A DNA stretch of 46,226 nt. Origin: JAXHLG01 sp964505305 (GTDB lineage: Bacteria > Patescibacteriota > Minisyncoccia > Moranbacterales > DUUL01). The DNA lies in NCBI GenBank assembly GCA_964505305.1, contig CAZDHE010000005.1, forward strand, positions 1-46,226. Direction: 5' to 3'. This document shows positions 8,197-17,205 of this stretch, piece after piece. The notes below the pieces were generated by a model. That model did not search any database. It worked only from the letters and a program-made list of their open reading frames with translations, and had not been told where the DNA came from. The position numbers were made by a program, and so were the translations under genes. Each line of letters opens with the position of its first letter. The first letter of the stretch is position 1.

Positions 8197-9456
8197 TCAA
8201 AATCCTCTCCACTTCAAAGCCCGGCTAATCCTTTCCACGGCGACAATATAAGCAGCGGAACGAAGAGTAGTTTTGTATTCCCCGCTGTATTGCCAAACAT
8301 TATCCGTAGCTTTGCCTATTTGATATTTCAGACGCTCCAGCACCTTCTGTTCCTCCCAGTAAAAATGCCTTAAATTTTGCACCCACTCAAAATAAGAAAC
8401 AATCACTCCTCCGGCGTTAGCCAAAACATCCGGAATAACAACAATTTCCTTTTTCAAAATTTTCTCCGCTTCTCTAGTAACCGGCCCGTTGGCAAGCTCT
8501 AAAATTATTTTGGCTTTTACTTTTTTTGCGTTTTCTTGGTTGATTTCGTTTTCAAGAGCAGCCGGGACCAAAACATCCGCTTCTAAAGACAGCAGTTCCG
8601 AATGGCTTATTTCTTTTCCCTCTTTAAATCCGGCCACAGCTCCGGTTTCTTTTTTGTGGAGTTTTAAATCAGTAATGTTCAATCCGGCGGCATTGTAAAT
8701 TCCGCCTCGGGAATCCGAAACCGCCACTACTTTGCAACCGTTTCGATAAGCAATCTCGGCAAAATTGGATCCGGCATTGCCAAACCCGCTCACCGCCACC
8801 CTAAGACCCTTTAAAGACTGCTTTCTTTTTTGCAGAATATTTTCTAAAACATAAAAACCGCCTTGGGCCGTAGCAGTCTCTCTGCCTTGAGAACCTCCCA
8901 ATTCTATAGGTTTGCCGGTAACCACGGCGGGGACATTTTTGCCTTCAATTCGGCTAAACTCATCCATAAACCAAGCCATCACTTGCGCGTCGGTGTAAAC
9001 ATCCGGAGCGGGAATATCTTTATCCGGGCCAACATTGGAAGCCACCCTGCGAACATATCCCCGGGTTAATTTTTCCAGTTCATTTTGACTCAACTCTTTC
9101 GGGTCAACTTTAATTCCGCCCTTAGCTCCTCCGTAAGGAATATTAACCACCGCGCACTTAATGGTCATCCAAAAACTCAAGGCTTTAACCTCGTCCAAAT
9201 CAACCTTGGAATAATAACGCAACCCGCCCTTGTAAGGACCTCGAATATTGGAATGTTGCACTCGGTAGCCGGTAAAAATTTTCAAATCTCCGTTATCCAT
9301 CTTAACGGGAATAGAAATCTCCACCACTCTCTGGGGAGATTTCAAAACCTCCACTTCTTCAAAAACAAATTTTCTGTCAGAAGCCTTTTTAATCTTTCCC
9401 TCTATGATATTGCAAGTTTCATCCAATTTTTTAATACAATTTTGATATTGATTCAT
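8197..9456 (-). CDS. gdhA: Glutamate dehydrogenase
   Basis: 419 residues, as in hexameric small GDHs. It interconverts glutamate and 2-oxoglutarate plus ammonia with NAD(P). GPYKGGLRY lies at 73-81 and the catalytic-lysine motif PYGGAKGGI at about 108-116. ELGGSQGRETATAQGGFYV opens the nucleotide-binding half, VAVSGFGNAGSNFAE is the Rossmann glycine motif, and the late NAGGVIVSYFEWVQN is typical of the family. The sequence looks closer to NAD-type or archaeal-like GDH than to E. coli GdhA; cofactor choice is not clear. It is an unusual metabolic gene for a genome with little amino-acid metabolism. Confidence 0.96.
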   Translation of the reverse strand: MNQYQNCIKKLDETCNIIEGKIKKASDRKFVFEEVEVLKSPQRVVEISIPVKMDNGDLKIFTGYRVQHSNIRGPYKGGLRYYSKVDLDEVKALSFWMTIKCAVVNIPYGGAKGGIKVDPKELSQNELEKLTRGYVRRVASNVGPDKDIPAPDVYTDAQVMAWFMDEFSRIEGKNVPAVVTGKPIELGGSQGRETATAQGGFYVLENILQKRKQSLKGLRVAVSGFGNAGSNFAEIAYRNGCKVVAVSDSRGGIYNAAGLNITDLKLHKKETGAVAGFKEGKEISHSELLSLEADVLVPAALENEINQENAKKVKAKIILELANGPVTREAEKILKKEIVVIPDVLANAGGVIVSYFEWVQNLRHFYWEEQKVLERLKYQIGKATDNVWQYSGEYKTTLRSAAYIVAVERISRALKWRGF

Positions 9457-9531
9457 ATGAAAAAGTTAAAAGTTGATTTATTGATAATAATTAAGCCTCC
9501 ATCAAACATCGTTAATCCACAAAACTTCTTT

Positions 9532-10452
9532 TTAACTGAATTTGACAAAATAATTCTCCAGCATTAAACGGGGGTTGGCATTAGTGGTTTCTATGGAAAT
9601 TTTTACCTCGATCAGCTCCCGGGTCATTTCAAATACTTTCTTTTGAATTCTTAAATCACTGTTTTTGAAAAAATTTTCCTTAGTAAAACTGTGCAGATAA
9701 TAAATCCAGTCATCCAAAGCTTCTAATAATTTTTCCTTATCCTTGGAGTAATCTGAAGATAAGTCAAAAGCTTTATTAAGCCCCCCTTTGATGGCTATTC
9801 TAAAATTTTCCACCTCTTGATTTCTTTTTTGCAAAGCCTCTTTGTCTTGGGCTAATTTTTGAGCTAATTTATACCTGCCGGTGGACGCAAAAACAATTTT
9901 TCTAATCTCTTCTTCGCTTAAAATAGAATAATTTTCTTCAAGCCACTTCTTTATTTTCTCGTCTGCAAGCAACGGGAAAGCCACCTTACCGCATCGGGAA
10001 CGAATAGTGTCCAAGAGACGATCCTCAAAAGAAGTCAGCAGCAGAAAAATACAGTCCTTTGGAGGCTCTTCTATTATTTTTAACAAGCTGTTGGCAGCTC
10101 CCACAGTCATTTTGTCGGCTCTTTCGATTACAAAAAATTTTTTAAAGGCTTGATAATTATAGAAATCGGCCTTTTTCATCTCCGGCTTCACTTGCTCTAT
10201 AGAAATTTCTTTAACCCGGGTCCTGCCCTTCTTTTCTTCTATTTCCGGAGCAATAAAAATAACATCCGGATGAAAATTCTGTTCGATTTTATCAACGGAA
10301 ATTTCCGGATTATTAATTCTTTGAATTAATTCAAGCGCTGCTTCCTTTTTTCCCGTATCAGCGGGACCGGAAAACAAGAAAGCGCCGGAAAAATTTTCCC
10401 CGGCAATAATCTCATTTAATTTTTGGATAATTTTTTCGTTGGGATTTGACAT
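9532..10452 (-). CDS. holB: DNA polymerase III delta'-like clamp-loader subunit
   Basis: 306 residues of the AAA+ clamp-loader family. A Walker-A-like segment GPADTGKK is at 29-36. NSLLKIIEEPP and the SRC motif in IRSRCGKV, characteristic of delta'/tau subunits, follow, then a helical C-terminal collar. The zinc-binding Cys cluster common in DnaX and HolB is missing. The P-loop keeps a Lys but is followed by a second Lys instead of Thr/Ser, so ATP hydrolysis is doubtful, as usual for delta'. It would help load the sliding clamp. The GT4 gene upstream ends only 10 bases away. Confidence 0.85.
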   Translation of the reverse strand: MSNPNEKIIQKLNEIIAGENFSGAFLFSGPADTGKKEAALELIQRINNPEISVDKIEQNFHPDVIFIAPEIEEKKGRTRVKEISIEQVKPEMKKADFYNYQAFKKFFVIERADKMTVGAANSLLKIIEEPPKDCIFLLLTSFEDRLLDTIRSRCGKVAFPLLADEKIKKWLEENYSILSEEEIRKIVFASTGRYKLAQKLAQDKEALQKRNQEVENFRIAIKGGLNKAFDLSSDYSKDKEKLLEALDDWIYYLHSFTKENFFKNSDLRIQKKVFEMTRELIEVKISIETTNANPRLMLENYFVKFS

Positions 10453-10462
10453 CTTAGTTAAA

Positions 10463-11617
10463 CTATTTTATTCGCTTTAAATAATTAATAAAATTTTCTT
10501 GAAAAACCGGCTGGCTGAATTTCTCCGCTTGCCGGCGAATAACTTCTTGCTTGTATTTTTTTTCTTTTTCTATAAATCTGCAAACAGCATCGGCAACAAT
10601 TTCCACTTGAGGATAATTAAAAAATTCTCCAGTTTTGCCCTCGATAACAGTTTCTAAAACCCCGCCCTTGCCATAAGCTATAACCGGTTTTCCAGCCGCC
10701 ATCGCTTCTACCGGAGCTATACCGAAATCCTCCTCGGCGGCAAAAACAAAAGCTCTTGCCTCCTGATACATTTTAATCAATTGTTTTCTTTCCAGCCAAC
10801 CGACAATTTTAATATTTTCCGGATGAAAGCACTCTCTCTTGATTTTTTTAAGCAGTTTCTTTTTTTGAGCTCCGTCTCCCACTATAATCAAAGGCAAATT
10901 CAACTTGTCGAAAGCATCAATTAAAATATCCAGTCTTTTATATTCGGATAATCTGGCTACCGTTAAAAAATAATCCCGATTGAACTTGCCGATCTGAATA
11001 TCATCCATTTTCACAGGGGGGTAAATAACCTCGGCTTTTCTTCTGTAATATTTATAAATACGATCAGCAGTATATTGAGAATTGGCTATCAAATAATCCG
11101 GCCTTTGAGCCGAAGCCCTATCCCAAATACGAAGATAATTTAAAAAAAGTCTGGTCAGAAATTTACTTTTATTGGCCAACTTGCAATCCTGCAAATATTC
11201 ATAACTCCAATCCCAAAGATACCTCATCGGCGAATGCATATAGCAAATGTGCTTGGTATGGGATTTTGTCACAATTCCCTTGGAAAAAGCTCCGGAGGAA
11301 CTGATAATCCACTCATAATCTCTTAAATCCAAGGACTCCACGGCAGTGGGTGCGAAAGGAAGCAATAGGCGCTTTCTTTTTTTTAGAAAACCGGGAAATT
11401 TGCCCAAAAAACTTTCCCCGACCCTTTTTTCTTTTAACCAATCCAAGCCCTTTCCGGCTTGGGCGGCTAATTCTTTGTCATAAATTAAGGTATAAAGAGG
11501 AGCTTGAGGCAAAATTTCCCCCATTTCCTCAAGAACATTTTCGGCTCCCCCGTGGCAAGTCAAAAAATCATGAACTATGGCTGTTTTTTTATGAGAAAAA
11601 TTATTCTTATTAGACAT
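10463..11617 (-). CDS. Glycosyltransferase family 4
   Basis: 384 residues with a GT-B fold. The N-terminal domain starts at KKTAIVHDFLTCHGGAENVLEEM, the loop region found in WbaZ/RfaB-like mannosyltransferases. The C-terminal donor-binding half carries LTVARLSEYKRLDILIDAF and the E-x7-E region EEDFGIAPVEAMAAGKPV followed by GGVLETV. It probably transfers a sugar from a nucleotide donor (perhaps the GDP-mannose made by ManC) to a cell-surface glycan or lipid on the cytoplasmic side. No signal peptide or membrane helix is seen. It is paired with a second GT4 gene 31 bases upstream. Confidence 0.88.
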   Translation of the reverse strand: MSNKNNFSHKKTAIVHDFLTCHGGAENVLEEMGEILPQAPLYTLIYDKELAAQAGKGLDWLKEKRVGESFLGKFPGFLKKRKRLLLPFAPTAVESLDLRDYEWIISSSGAFSKGIVTKSHTKHICYMHSPMRYLWDWSYEYLQDCKLANKSKFLTRLFLNYLRIWDRASAQRPDYLIANSQYTADRIYKYYRRKAEVIYPPVKMDDIQIGKFNRDYFLTVARLSEYKRLDILIDAFDKLNLPLIIVGDGAQKKKLLKKIKRECFHPENIKIVGWLERKQLIKMYQEARAFVFAAEEDFGIAPVEAMAAGKPVIAYGKGGVLETVIEGKTGEFFNYPQVEIVADAVCRFIEKEKKYKQEVIRRQAEKFSQPVFQENFINYLKRIK

Positions 11618-11648
11618 TGCGCAAAGTTAAGTTTATAACTAAAAATTT

Positions 11649-12815
11649 TTACCCTTTTATTCTTTTATTTGAAATAATTGCCGGTTTCAACCGTCCTTGG
11701 CTTTTTATAATTTCCGCCGATTCTCGGCCGCATTTTTTCCAGGAATATTTCCGCACATTTTCTCGGCCTTTTTGAATTACAGAATTTCTTAATTTTTGGT
11801 TATTAACTAACTCAACCGCTTTTTGGGCAATTTCAGCGGGTTTTTTAGGGTCGGCTAAAATCCTGTCATCTCCGGCTACTTCATCCATTGGTCCCAAATC
11901 GGAGGTAATTACCGGGGTTGAAAAACTCTGGGCTTCCAAAATGGGAATACCGAATCCTTCGCAAAAAGAGGGGAATAAAAAAACATCGGCTTGTTTCAAC
12001 AGAGTTGTTTTTTCTCTTGATTCTATGTAGCCGGTTTCTAAAATATTTTCTTTTTGACTGCTTTGTCGAACTAAATCTTGAATTTCTTGGTATCCATAAC
12101 CCGGCTTGCCCGCCAGAACCAGCTTGCCCTCATAGCCTAGCTCTTCCTTGGCAATTTCAAAAGATTTAATAATTCCTTCGATGTTTTTGCGCTTTTCCAG
12201 TCGGCCAATATAGAGAAAGAATTTTCGAGGTAAACCGCCTCCTGAACTTAAAATATCACCCTCTTTAAATTTATTTGAATCAATACCGTTTTCTTGGCTC
12301 TCATTGAATCCGTTGTAAATTACTTTAACCTTTCTTTCGGGAACTTGGTATAAGTTGGTTAAGTCTTTTTTGGTGTTGCAAGAAACAGCAATAATTTTTT
12401 TGGCCCAAATGCAGCTTTTTTGAATAAAAAACCGATGAAAAAGGCGAGAATAAAGGGAATAGCTTTCCGGACAATGCTCATACTCAAGACCATGCACTGT
12501 TACTACGGTATTCTTGGGATGTATCCAAGGGACGGTGTGAGCCGGAATAAATAAAACATCCGGCGGATTAGTCAGAAATTCCCACGCCATACCCACCTGA
12601 GTCCAACAATATTTAAAATTAATTTCCTTGGCTTGCCATTTCTCGGGCAAGCTGATCTCTTTTTCCAATCTTGTTTGGCCGCCTCTTCTTAAGTACAAAA
12701 CCACTTCCTCTTCCTTAAGAGAATCTCTTAAATTTTTCACCAGCTCAAAAGCATATTCTTCTATGCCGGTTCTTTTATCCAAAAAGGCTCTGGAGGCATC
12801 TATGGCAATCTTCAT
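11649..12815 (-). CDS. Glycosyltransferase family 4
   Basis: 388 residues, GT-B fold. It begins MKIAIDASRAFLDKRTGIEEY, typical of the MtfB/mannosyltransferase-like subgroup. A middle segment PPDVLFIPAHTVP and a C-terminal YIGRLEKRKNIEGII, then FPSFCEGFGIPILEAQSF (E-x7-E) and TPVITSDLGPMDEVAG, match GT4 donor-binding motifs. It probably acts in the same glycan pathway as the downstream GT4. The donor and acceptor cannot be told from sequence. The last residues (KPAIISNKRIKG) are basic and may contact the membrane. Confidence 0.88.
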   Translation of the reverse strand: MKIAIDASRAFLDKRTGIEEYAFELVKNLRDSLKEEEVVLYLRRGGQTRLEKEISLPEKWQAKEINFKYCWTQVGMAWEFLTNPPDVLFIPAHTVPWIHPKNTVVTVHGLEYEHCPESYSLYSRLFHRFFIQKSCIWAKKIIAVSCNTKKDLTNLYQVPERKVKVIYNGFNESQENGIDSNKFKEGDILSSGGGLPRKFFLYIGRLEKRKNIEGIIKSFEIAKEELGYEGKLVLAGKPGYGYQEIQDLVRQSSQKENILETGYIESREKTTLLKQADVFLFPSFCEGFGIPILEAQSFSTPVITSDLGPMDEVAGDDRILADPKKPAEIAQKAVELVNNQKLRNSVIQKGRENVRKYSWKKCGRESAEIIKSQGRLKPAIISNKRIKG

Positions 12816-12879
12816 TTCAATTTTTTAGTCTTTTATATTTTACGGGGCTTTTTGCAAATTACTTCTTTACCTGTCTTTT

Positions 12880-14391
12880 TTATTCTTCCAACATCTTTTT
12901 CAAGACATCCATAGCGGTTTGGGGATTGGCCTTTCCTCCGGTTGCTTTCATTACCTGCCCCATAAGGAACTTGATGGCATTTTCTTTGCCGTTTTTATAA
13001 TCCTCGGCAGATTTTGAGTTGTCCTTGATTACCTGTTTGGCGATTTTTTCCAACTCTTCCTCATCCGAACTCTGGGCTAAATCTTTTTCCTTGATTATAT
13101 GGCTTGGATCAGCGCCGGTTTCAAACATTTCCGCCAAAATGATTTGAGCCGAAGAAGAATTAATCTCTCCTTGATAAATTATTTTAATCAGCTCGGCAAA
13201 ATTTTCCGGAGTAATTTTAATTTCCTCAATAGTTTTTCCGCTGTCAAACAAATGTTTCTTGGTTTCGGTTAATAAGTAATTGGCAGCCAGTCGATAAAGC
13301 TTTTTTCTTTTCTCCTCTCCCGGCTCTACCCCCTCAGCCTTTAGCCAGTTATAAAGTTCTGAACACACTTGCTCAAAATAGTCCGCCATTTCTTTATAAT
13401 CAGTCAAAATTTCCGCATTTTGCTCCGAAACCCCCAATTGATCGACCAATCTCTTCTGCCTCTCTATCGGAAGTTCCGGCAAAGATTGCAAAATGTCATC
13501 CACTTGCTTGTCGGATATTTTAAAGGGCTGAATGTCCGGCTCCGGAAAATAGCGATAATCATCCGCTTCCTCTTTGCTTCGTTGAGAATAGCTCTTGTTT
13601 TTTTTCTCGTCCCATCCTCTGGTTTCTTGTTGTAATTTCTCGCCTTTTTCCAGCGCTTGACTTTGCCTCTTGATTTCATATTCTATTCCCTTTTCCACGG
13701 ATTTAAAGGAATTGAGATTTTTTAGCTCCACCTTAGTTCCGGAAAGAGGGTTTTCCCCTCGAAGATACACGGAAACATTGGCCTCGCATCTCATTTGGCC
13801 TTTTTCCATATCCGCCGGAGAAATGCCTATATATCTGAAAATTTTCCTCAGCTCTTGGCAAAACTGCTTGGCTTCTTGGGCGGATTTGATATCGGGTTCG
13901 GTCACTAATTCCATCAAAGGAACACCGGCCCGATTAAGATCCACCAGCGTCCCGCCTTCTCCGTTTTCAGTATGCATAGACTTGCCGGTATCTTCCTCCA
14001 AATGTATCCTGGTAATCCCCACTCTGCTTTTCTTTTTTTCTCCCTGGTCACTAAAATAATCAAATTCCAAAAAACCCTTCTCACAAAGCGGTTTGTCGTA
14101 CTGAGAAATTTGATACCCTTTTGGCAAATCCGGGTAAAAGTAATTTTTTCTGTCAAATTTGGTGTCTTTTGCTATATTGCAACGCAGAGCCAATCCCGCC
14201 CCTATAACGTATTCCACGGCTTTTTGATTGGGAACGGGAAGACTTCCCGGCTGGCCGGAACAAACGGAACAAATATTTTTATTGGGCCGGCTCTCTTCTC
14301 CCATTCCGTTGGCACACCCGCAAAACATTTTGCTGTTAGTTGCTAATTCAACGTGAATTTCAATTCCAATAGTAGCTTTATACTTATTCAT
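12880..14391 (-). CDS. gatB: Aspartyl/glutamyl-tRNA amidotransferase subunit B
   Basis: 503 residues when started at MNKYKATIGIEIHVEL; an upstream Met ten codons earlier (14421) is possible but adds a non-conserved leader. GatB phosphorylates misacylated Glu-tRNA-Gln or Asp-tRNA-Asn so that ammonia from GatA can amidate it. Visible are the N-terminal IGIEIHVEL, a zinc-binding Cys set in FCGCANG and ICSVCSGQPGSLP, HLEEDTGKS, VDLNRAGVPLMELVTEPD, and the C-terminal YqeY-like tail with LMGQVMKATGGKANP. gatA and gatC are not in the window, so the operon is split. Confidence 0.96.
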   Translation of the reverse strand: MNKYKATIGIEIHVELATNSKMFCGCANGMGEESRPNKNICSVCSGQPGSLPVPNQKAVEYVIGAGLALRCNIAKDTKFDRKNYFYPDLPKGYQISQYDKPLCEKGFLEFDYFSDQGEKKKSRVGITRIHLEEDTGKSMHTENGEGGTLVDLNRAGVPLMELVTEPDIKSAQEAKQFCQELRKIFRYIGISPADMEKGQMRCEANVSVYLRGENPLSGTKVELKNLNSFKSVEKGIEYEIKRQSQALEKGEKLQQETRGWDEKKNKSYSQRSKEEADDYRYFPEPDIQPFKISDKQVDDILQSLPELPIERQKRLVDQLGVSEQNAEILTDYKEMADYFEQVCSELYNWLKAEGVEPGEEKRKKLYRLAANYLLTETKKHLFDSGKTIEEIKITPENFAELIKIIYQGEINSSSAQIILAEMFETGADPSHIIKEKDLAQSSDEEELEKIAKQVIKDNSKSAEDYKNGKENAIKFLMGQVMKATGGKANPQTAMDVLKKMLEE

Positions 14392-14437
14392 AAATAAAAA
14401 ATACTGATTAAAATACTGCAAAATTATTAAAATTTCA

Positions 14438-15079
14438 TTAAGTCAGCAAAGAAAATTCCTTCAAGCTTTTAGAGAGCTCTTTCATGGAGTGAAGCGTGCA
14501 ATCATAATGAATCCCCGCTCCCCCCAATCGCCTAAATCCCTCCACGTTAGACGGTTTATCATCAATAAAAACCGCTTCTTTAAATTCCGCCCCGGCTCTA
14601 TTCAAGGCTTCCTGAAAAATCTCCCTTTCCGGCTTAACCACTCCCTCTTGAAAAGAAAGCACTCTTTGTTCTTTTTGAGGAAAATATTGCTCTAAAATAG
14701 GATTTTTTGAAATAATTTCTTCCCAATGAAAACGACTGATATCGGAAATTATCATTCTTTTCAAAGACGGATTTAATTTGATCAAAACTTCTTCAATCCC
14801 TTGATTTTCAAAGAAAATAGAAAGGAAAAGGTTTTTAAACTCTTCTACGTCAAAATCGGTAATTTCCAACTTATGGCAAAATCGCTTGAAAAATTCTTCT
14901 ATGGAAATCCGTCCTCGATGAAGTTCCTCCAGATCATTACTTTCAAAAATTCCCCTTTCAACTTCTTTGGGAGAGCGAGGAGATTTCAAGCTCACCTTAT
15001 CGGAAAATTCAGCAAAATCGAATCCGATTAAAACTCTGCCTATATCGAAAATTATCAACTTTTTCTTTGGATTTTCCAT
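14438..15079 (-). CDS. HAD-superfamily phosphatase (YihX-like)
   Basis: 213 residues. HAD motif I is FDIGRVL with nucleophile Asp12; the +2 residue is Gly, as in the YihX-type FDLGNV proteins rather than the classic DxD. Motif II-like IISDIS, a Lys in VVKPEREIF and motif IV FIDDKPSNVEGFRRLGG complete the set. The helical cap lies between motifs I and II. It probably removes phosphate from a small sugar phosphate such as glucose-1-phosphate, in line with the sugar metabolism around it, but the substrate is not determined by sequence. It begins 46 bases beyond the gatB upstream region and reads in the same direction. Confidence 0.82.
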   Translation of the reverse strand: MENPKKKLIIFDIGRVLIGFDFAEFSDKVSLKSPRSPKEVERGIFESNDLEELHRGRISIEEFFKRFCHKLEITDFDVEEFKNLFLSIFFENQGIEEVLIKLNPSLKRMIISDISRFHWEEIISKNPILEQYFPQKEQRVLSFQEGVVKPEREIFQEALNRAGAEFKEAVFIDDKPSNVEGFRRLGGAGIHYDCTLHSMKELSKSLKEFSLLT

Positions 15080-15255
15080 AAACCAAGCTTATCACAAAAA
15101 ACTAAATTAAAAATCTCAGAATACCTCAAAAAAATCAAACTAATTCCAATAATTTGTCAGTAGTTTGAAAATCTTTTCCTTAATATTAACACAAAAAGAT
15201 TATATCAAAAATCCCTCGTTCTTTGAACAAGGGATTATTTTAAGATTCTAAAGAA

Positions 15256-15501
15256 TTAAGATACGGCCTGGGTATTTTCTATATACCTTACCACCTCCTC
15301 TATGTTGGTTAAAGTCTGGGCAACTTCATCATCAATCTCCAAATCAAAGGCATCTTCCATCGCCATCACAAACTCTGTCAAGTCAAGAGAGTCGGCTCCC
15401 AAGTCCTTAACGAAGTCAGAATCCGGCTTAATTTCTTCCATGGGAACGTCCAGCTGTTCAGAAACTATTTGCTTAATTTTATCCAATATTTCCTCAGACA
15501 T
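15256..15501 (-). CDS. acpP: Acyl carrier protein
   Basis: 81 residues, acidic, with the four-helix ACP pattern. The 4'-phosphopantetheine attachment serine is S38 in DLGADSLDLTEF. The C-terminal part EIDDEVAQTLTNIEEVVRYIE is also typical. ACP carries acyl chains as thioesters. No fatty-acid synthase gene is near, so it could serve a partial lipid pathway, lipoylation-like chemistry or an Fe-S accessory role. It has its own intergenic gaps on both sides and looks monocistronic. Confidence 0.95.
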   Translation of the reverse strand: MSEEILDKIKQIVSEQLDVPMEEIKPDSDFVKDLGADSLDLTEFVMAMEDAFDLEIDDEVAQTLTNIEEVVRYIENTQAVS

Positions 15502-15609
15502 TTTTCCTCCGGGGGTTTGGGTTAAAGTACTTTTTACATTCGCATTCCTATCCCCACTTTAACTTATTTGAAATAAAAATCAAGAGCGCTCAATCAATTA
15601 TGATTCCGT

Positions 15610-15642
15610 CCAAAAAAACAAAAACCGCGTCAAAACGCGGCT
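15610..15642 (-). terminator. Rho-independent terminator after khpA
   Basis: On the minus strand the hairpin CCGCGT-TTTG-ACGCGG is followed by a T-run (TTTTTGTTTTTTT). It lies 25 bases past the khpA stop. The plus-strand side also has CTTTT, so some bidirectional activity is possible. Confidence 0.85.
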
Positions 15643-15666
15643 TTTGCATATGTAAAGCTCTTAGCT

Positions 15667-16005
15667 TTATTTTATATCATTCACGATATCGTCGATGCTT
15701 TTTTCGGAATCCTGTTCTTGGGATTCTTCAGATTTTTGCTCTGAAGCTCTTTCGGAACCTTCCGGTTCGTTGATTTTAAGATTGATTCGAGCATCATTCT
15801 TTGCTCCGATAACTCTTAGCAAAGTTCTAATCGCTTTCGCAGTAGAACCCTGTCTTCCGATAATCATTCCCATATCTTTGGGATTGACTGTTAAAGTTAA
15901 GAGGACACCTCTTTCATCAATTCCTCTTTCCACCTTAACATCGTCCGGATAATCAACGATGGACCTTACTAAAAAGTCCAAGAACTCTTGATCTTTTTCC
16001 GCCAT
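15667..16005 (-). CDS. khpA: KH-domain RNA-binding protein KhpA
   Basis: 112 residues: a single type II KH domain followed by an acidic Glu/Ser/Asp-rich tail. The GxxG loop is in MGMIIGRQGSTAKAIR (about 45-60), and the N-terminal DFLVRSIVDYPDDVKVE is the family hallmark. KhpA, often with KhpB/EloR, binds RNA and affects cell elongation and division in Gram-positives; in CPR it is a conserved single gene. The acidic extension after residue 82 is longer than in Firmicute proteins. A clear terminator follows. Confidence 0.9.
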   Translation of the reverse strand: MAEKDQEFLDFLVRSIVDYPDDVKVERGIDERGVLLTLTVNPKDMGMIIGRQGSTAKAIRTLLRVIGAKNDARINLKINEPEGSERASEQKSEESQEQDSEKSIDDIVNDIK

Positions 16006-16189
16006 TTCTCTGTTATTAATTCTAATTAAATCCGCTTCCCCAAGGCATCGACTTTAATCTATGCCGGGAATAGCTTATTTATAGGATAATCTTTTTTATT
16101 CAACTTGTCAAACTCTCGAAATAAAATTATCCACAACCCAATTAAAACTACTCCCAAGTCGCTAATATTATGCACTTATTTGATAAAAT

Positions 16190-16219
16190 TAAAAGCCGAG
16201 TTTTTTAAACCCGGCTTGT
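16190..16219 (-). terminator. Terminator of the 16220-16856 gene pair
   Basis: AAGCCG (193-198 past 16000) pairs with CGGCTT (212-217 past 16000). Read on the minus strand, the stem is followed by TTTTAATTTTA. It directly abuts the stop of the 90-residue gene. Confidence 0.7.
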
Positions 16220-16492
16220 TTACTTGATTGATTTCCAATTTAATTCTTTTTGAGCATAGTATTCTTCTTCGCTCATCACAGTTATGAGAGCGGAAAAAGA
16301 ACCGTTTACGATGTAAACAAAGTCTTTATAAAAGACAGCTCTCCTGTTTGCTAAGGCTGACTCTTTGCGAGCCGTTCCCTTGTGAACCTTCCTCCTAAGT
16401 CTTCCGGGAGGCACCAACGGAGCTTCTCTAACTAAAGCCGCTCTAATTGCATGCCTGGTTACATTCTTGATTAATCTCCGAGGACATTTCAC
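16220..16492 (-). CDS. Hypothetical basic protein, 90 residues
   Basis: I do not recognise it. It is strongly basic in its first 50 residues (MKCPRRLIKNVTRHAIRAAL, then GRLRRKVHKGTARKE). A hydrophobic beta-like segment AVFYKDFVYIVNGSFSALITVM follows, then an acidic-to-neutral end. An AGGAGG-type ribosome site lies about 11 bases before the ATG at 16492. Its start overlaps the end of the upstream 137-residue gene by 50 bases in a different frame, suggesting coupled translation. A nucleic-acid-binding or small toxin-like protein is conceivable, but nothing in the sequence settles it. Confidence 0.6.
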   Translation of the reverse strand: MKCPRRLIKNVTRHAIRAALVREAPLVPPGRLRRKVHKGTARKESALANRRAVFYKDFVYIVNGSFSALITVMSEEEYYAQKELNWKSIK

Positions 16493-16856
16493 ATATCTCC
16501 CTCCTGTTTTTGTTTTTCAAGTAAAAATCCCTTGCTACCCTCACCTTTACAGCGCGTTTAATTTTTCTTCCCTTTGAGGGTAAACACTCAAACTCGACCG
16601 GAATTCCTTCCAATTTAGCGCAAAAAATATTTTTGTCCCTCATCTTCTCCAGTTGAAATTTTAAATTGTCTAAGTCTCTCTTTTCAATCTGAAAGAAGCT
16701 TCCGTCAAAAGATTTGATTATCCATCTTTTTTTAAAATCTTTTTTACAACAATATTCACTCAAATTATAGCTTCCACACCCAACACGTTCCAACATATCC
16801 CGGATAATTTCAGCCAAGCTGGAAAACTCCAAGACTCCTTTTAATCTTACGCTCAT
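16443..16856 (-). CDS. Hypothetical protein, 137 residues
   Basis: Unrecognised. It starts at ATG 16856 behind a strong AGGAGGT ribosome site 7 bases away, which supports real translation. The N-terminal half has an amphipathic helix (LEFSSLAEIIRDMLERVG) and three Cys (CCKKDF plus one before). The middle has SFDGSFFQIEKRDLDNLKFQLEKM, and the end is basic (KGRKIKRAVKVRVARDFYLKNKNRRE). It forms an overlapping pair with the 90-residue gene. Both are probably co-transcribed from the region containing the CGGACACTT inverted repeat. Confidence 0.6.
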   Translation of the reverse strand: MSVRLKGVLEFSSLAEIIRDMLERVGCGSYNLSEYCCKKDFKKRWIIKSFDGSFFQIEKRDLDNLKFQLEKMRDKNIFCAKLEGIPVEFECLPSKGRKIKRAVKVRVARDFYLKNKNRREICEMSSEINQECNQACN

Positions 16857-17205
16857 TTTGCTAAACCTCCTTTTATTTCTTTAAAACAAAAAACGCCGAA
16901 AATTCAAGCTTACCTAAGTTTTAGCATACACCGGACACTTCCAAGGAGAAAATTATTTTTTACTAAAAAAGTGTCCGCTTAAAATAATCAAATCTTTTAA
17001 AGCTAAGAAATTCGACGATTTTAAAACAACTCTGAAAAGAACTTTTCAAAGTCTAAAATAAAACAAAATAAAAGTCAACTTTTTGTATTCTATTGAAACT
17101 GTTTCCGGAAGGCTTTTCTCTGTTCTTTTGTTTTTTCTTTTGTTATAATTATAGCAAAGAATTGTTTATAAAACCTGCTCCTACCGAAAATCCACTTTTT
17201 TTATT
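16857..17205. other. Divergent intergenic region with inverted repeat and -10-like site
   Basis: This gap separates minus genes on the left from plus genes on the right. It holds a 9-bp inverted repeat CGGACACTT (16932-16940) / AAGTGTCCG (16969-16977). A TATAAT at about 17152 lies just after a T-rich run with TTTTGTT and is a possible plus-strand promoter. No gene is seen. Confidence 0.45.

Noticed and set aside
14391..14421. Upstream start for gatB
   Set aside because: The extra ten residues are hydrophobic and non-conserved in character; MNKYKATIGIEIH begins where the family begins.
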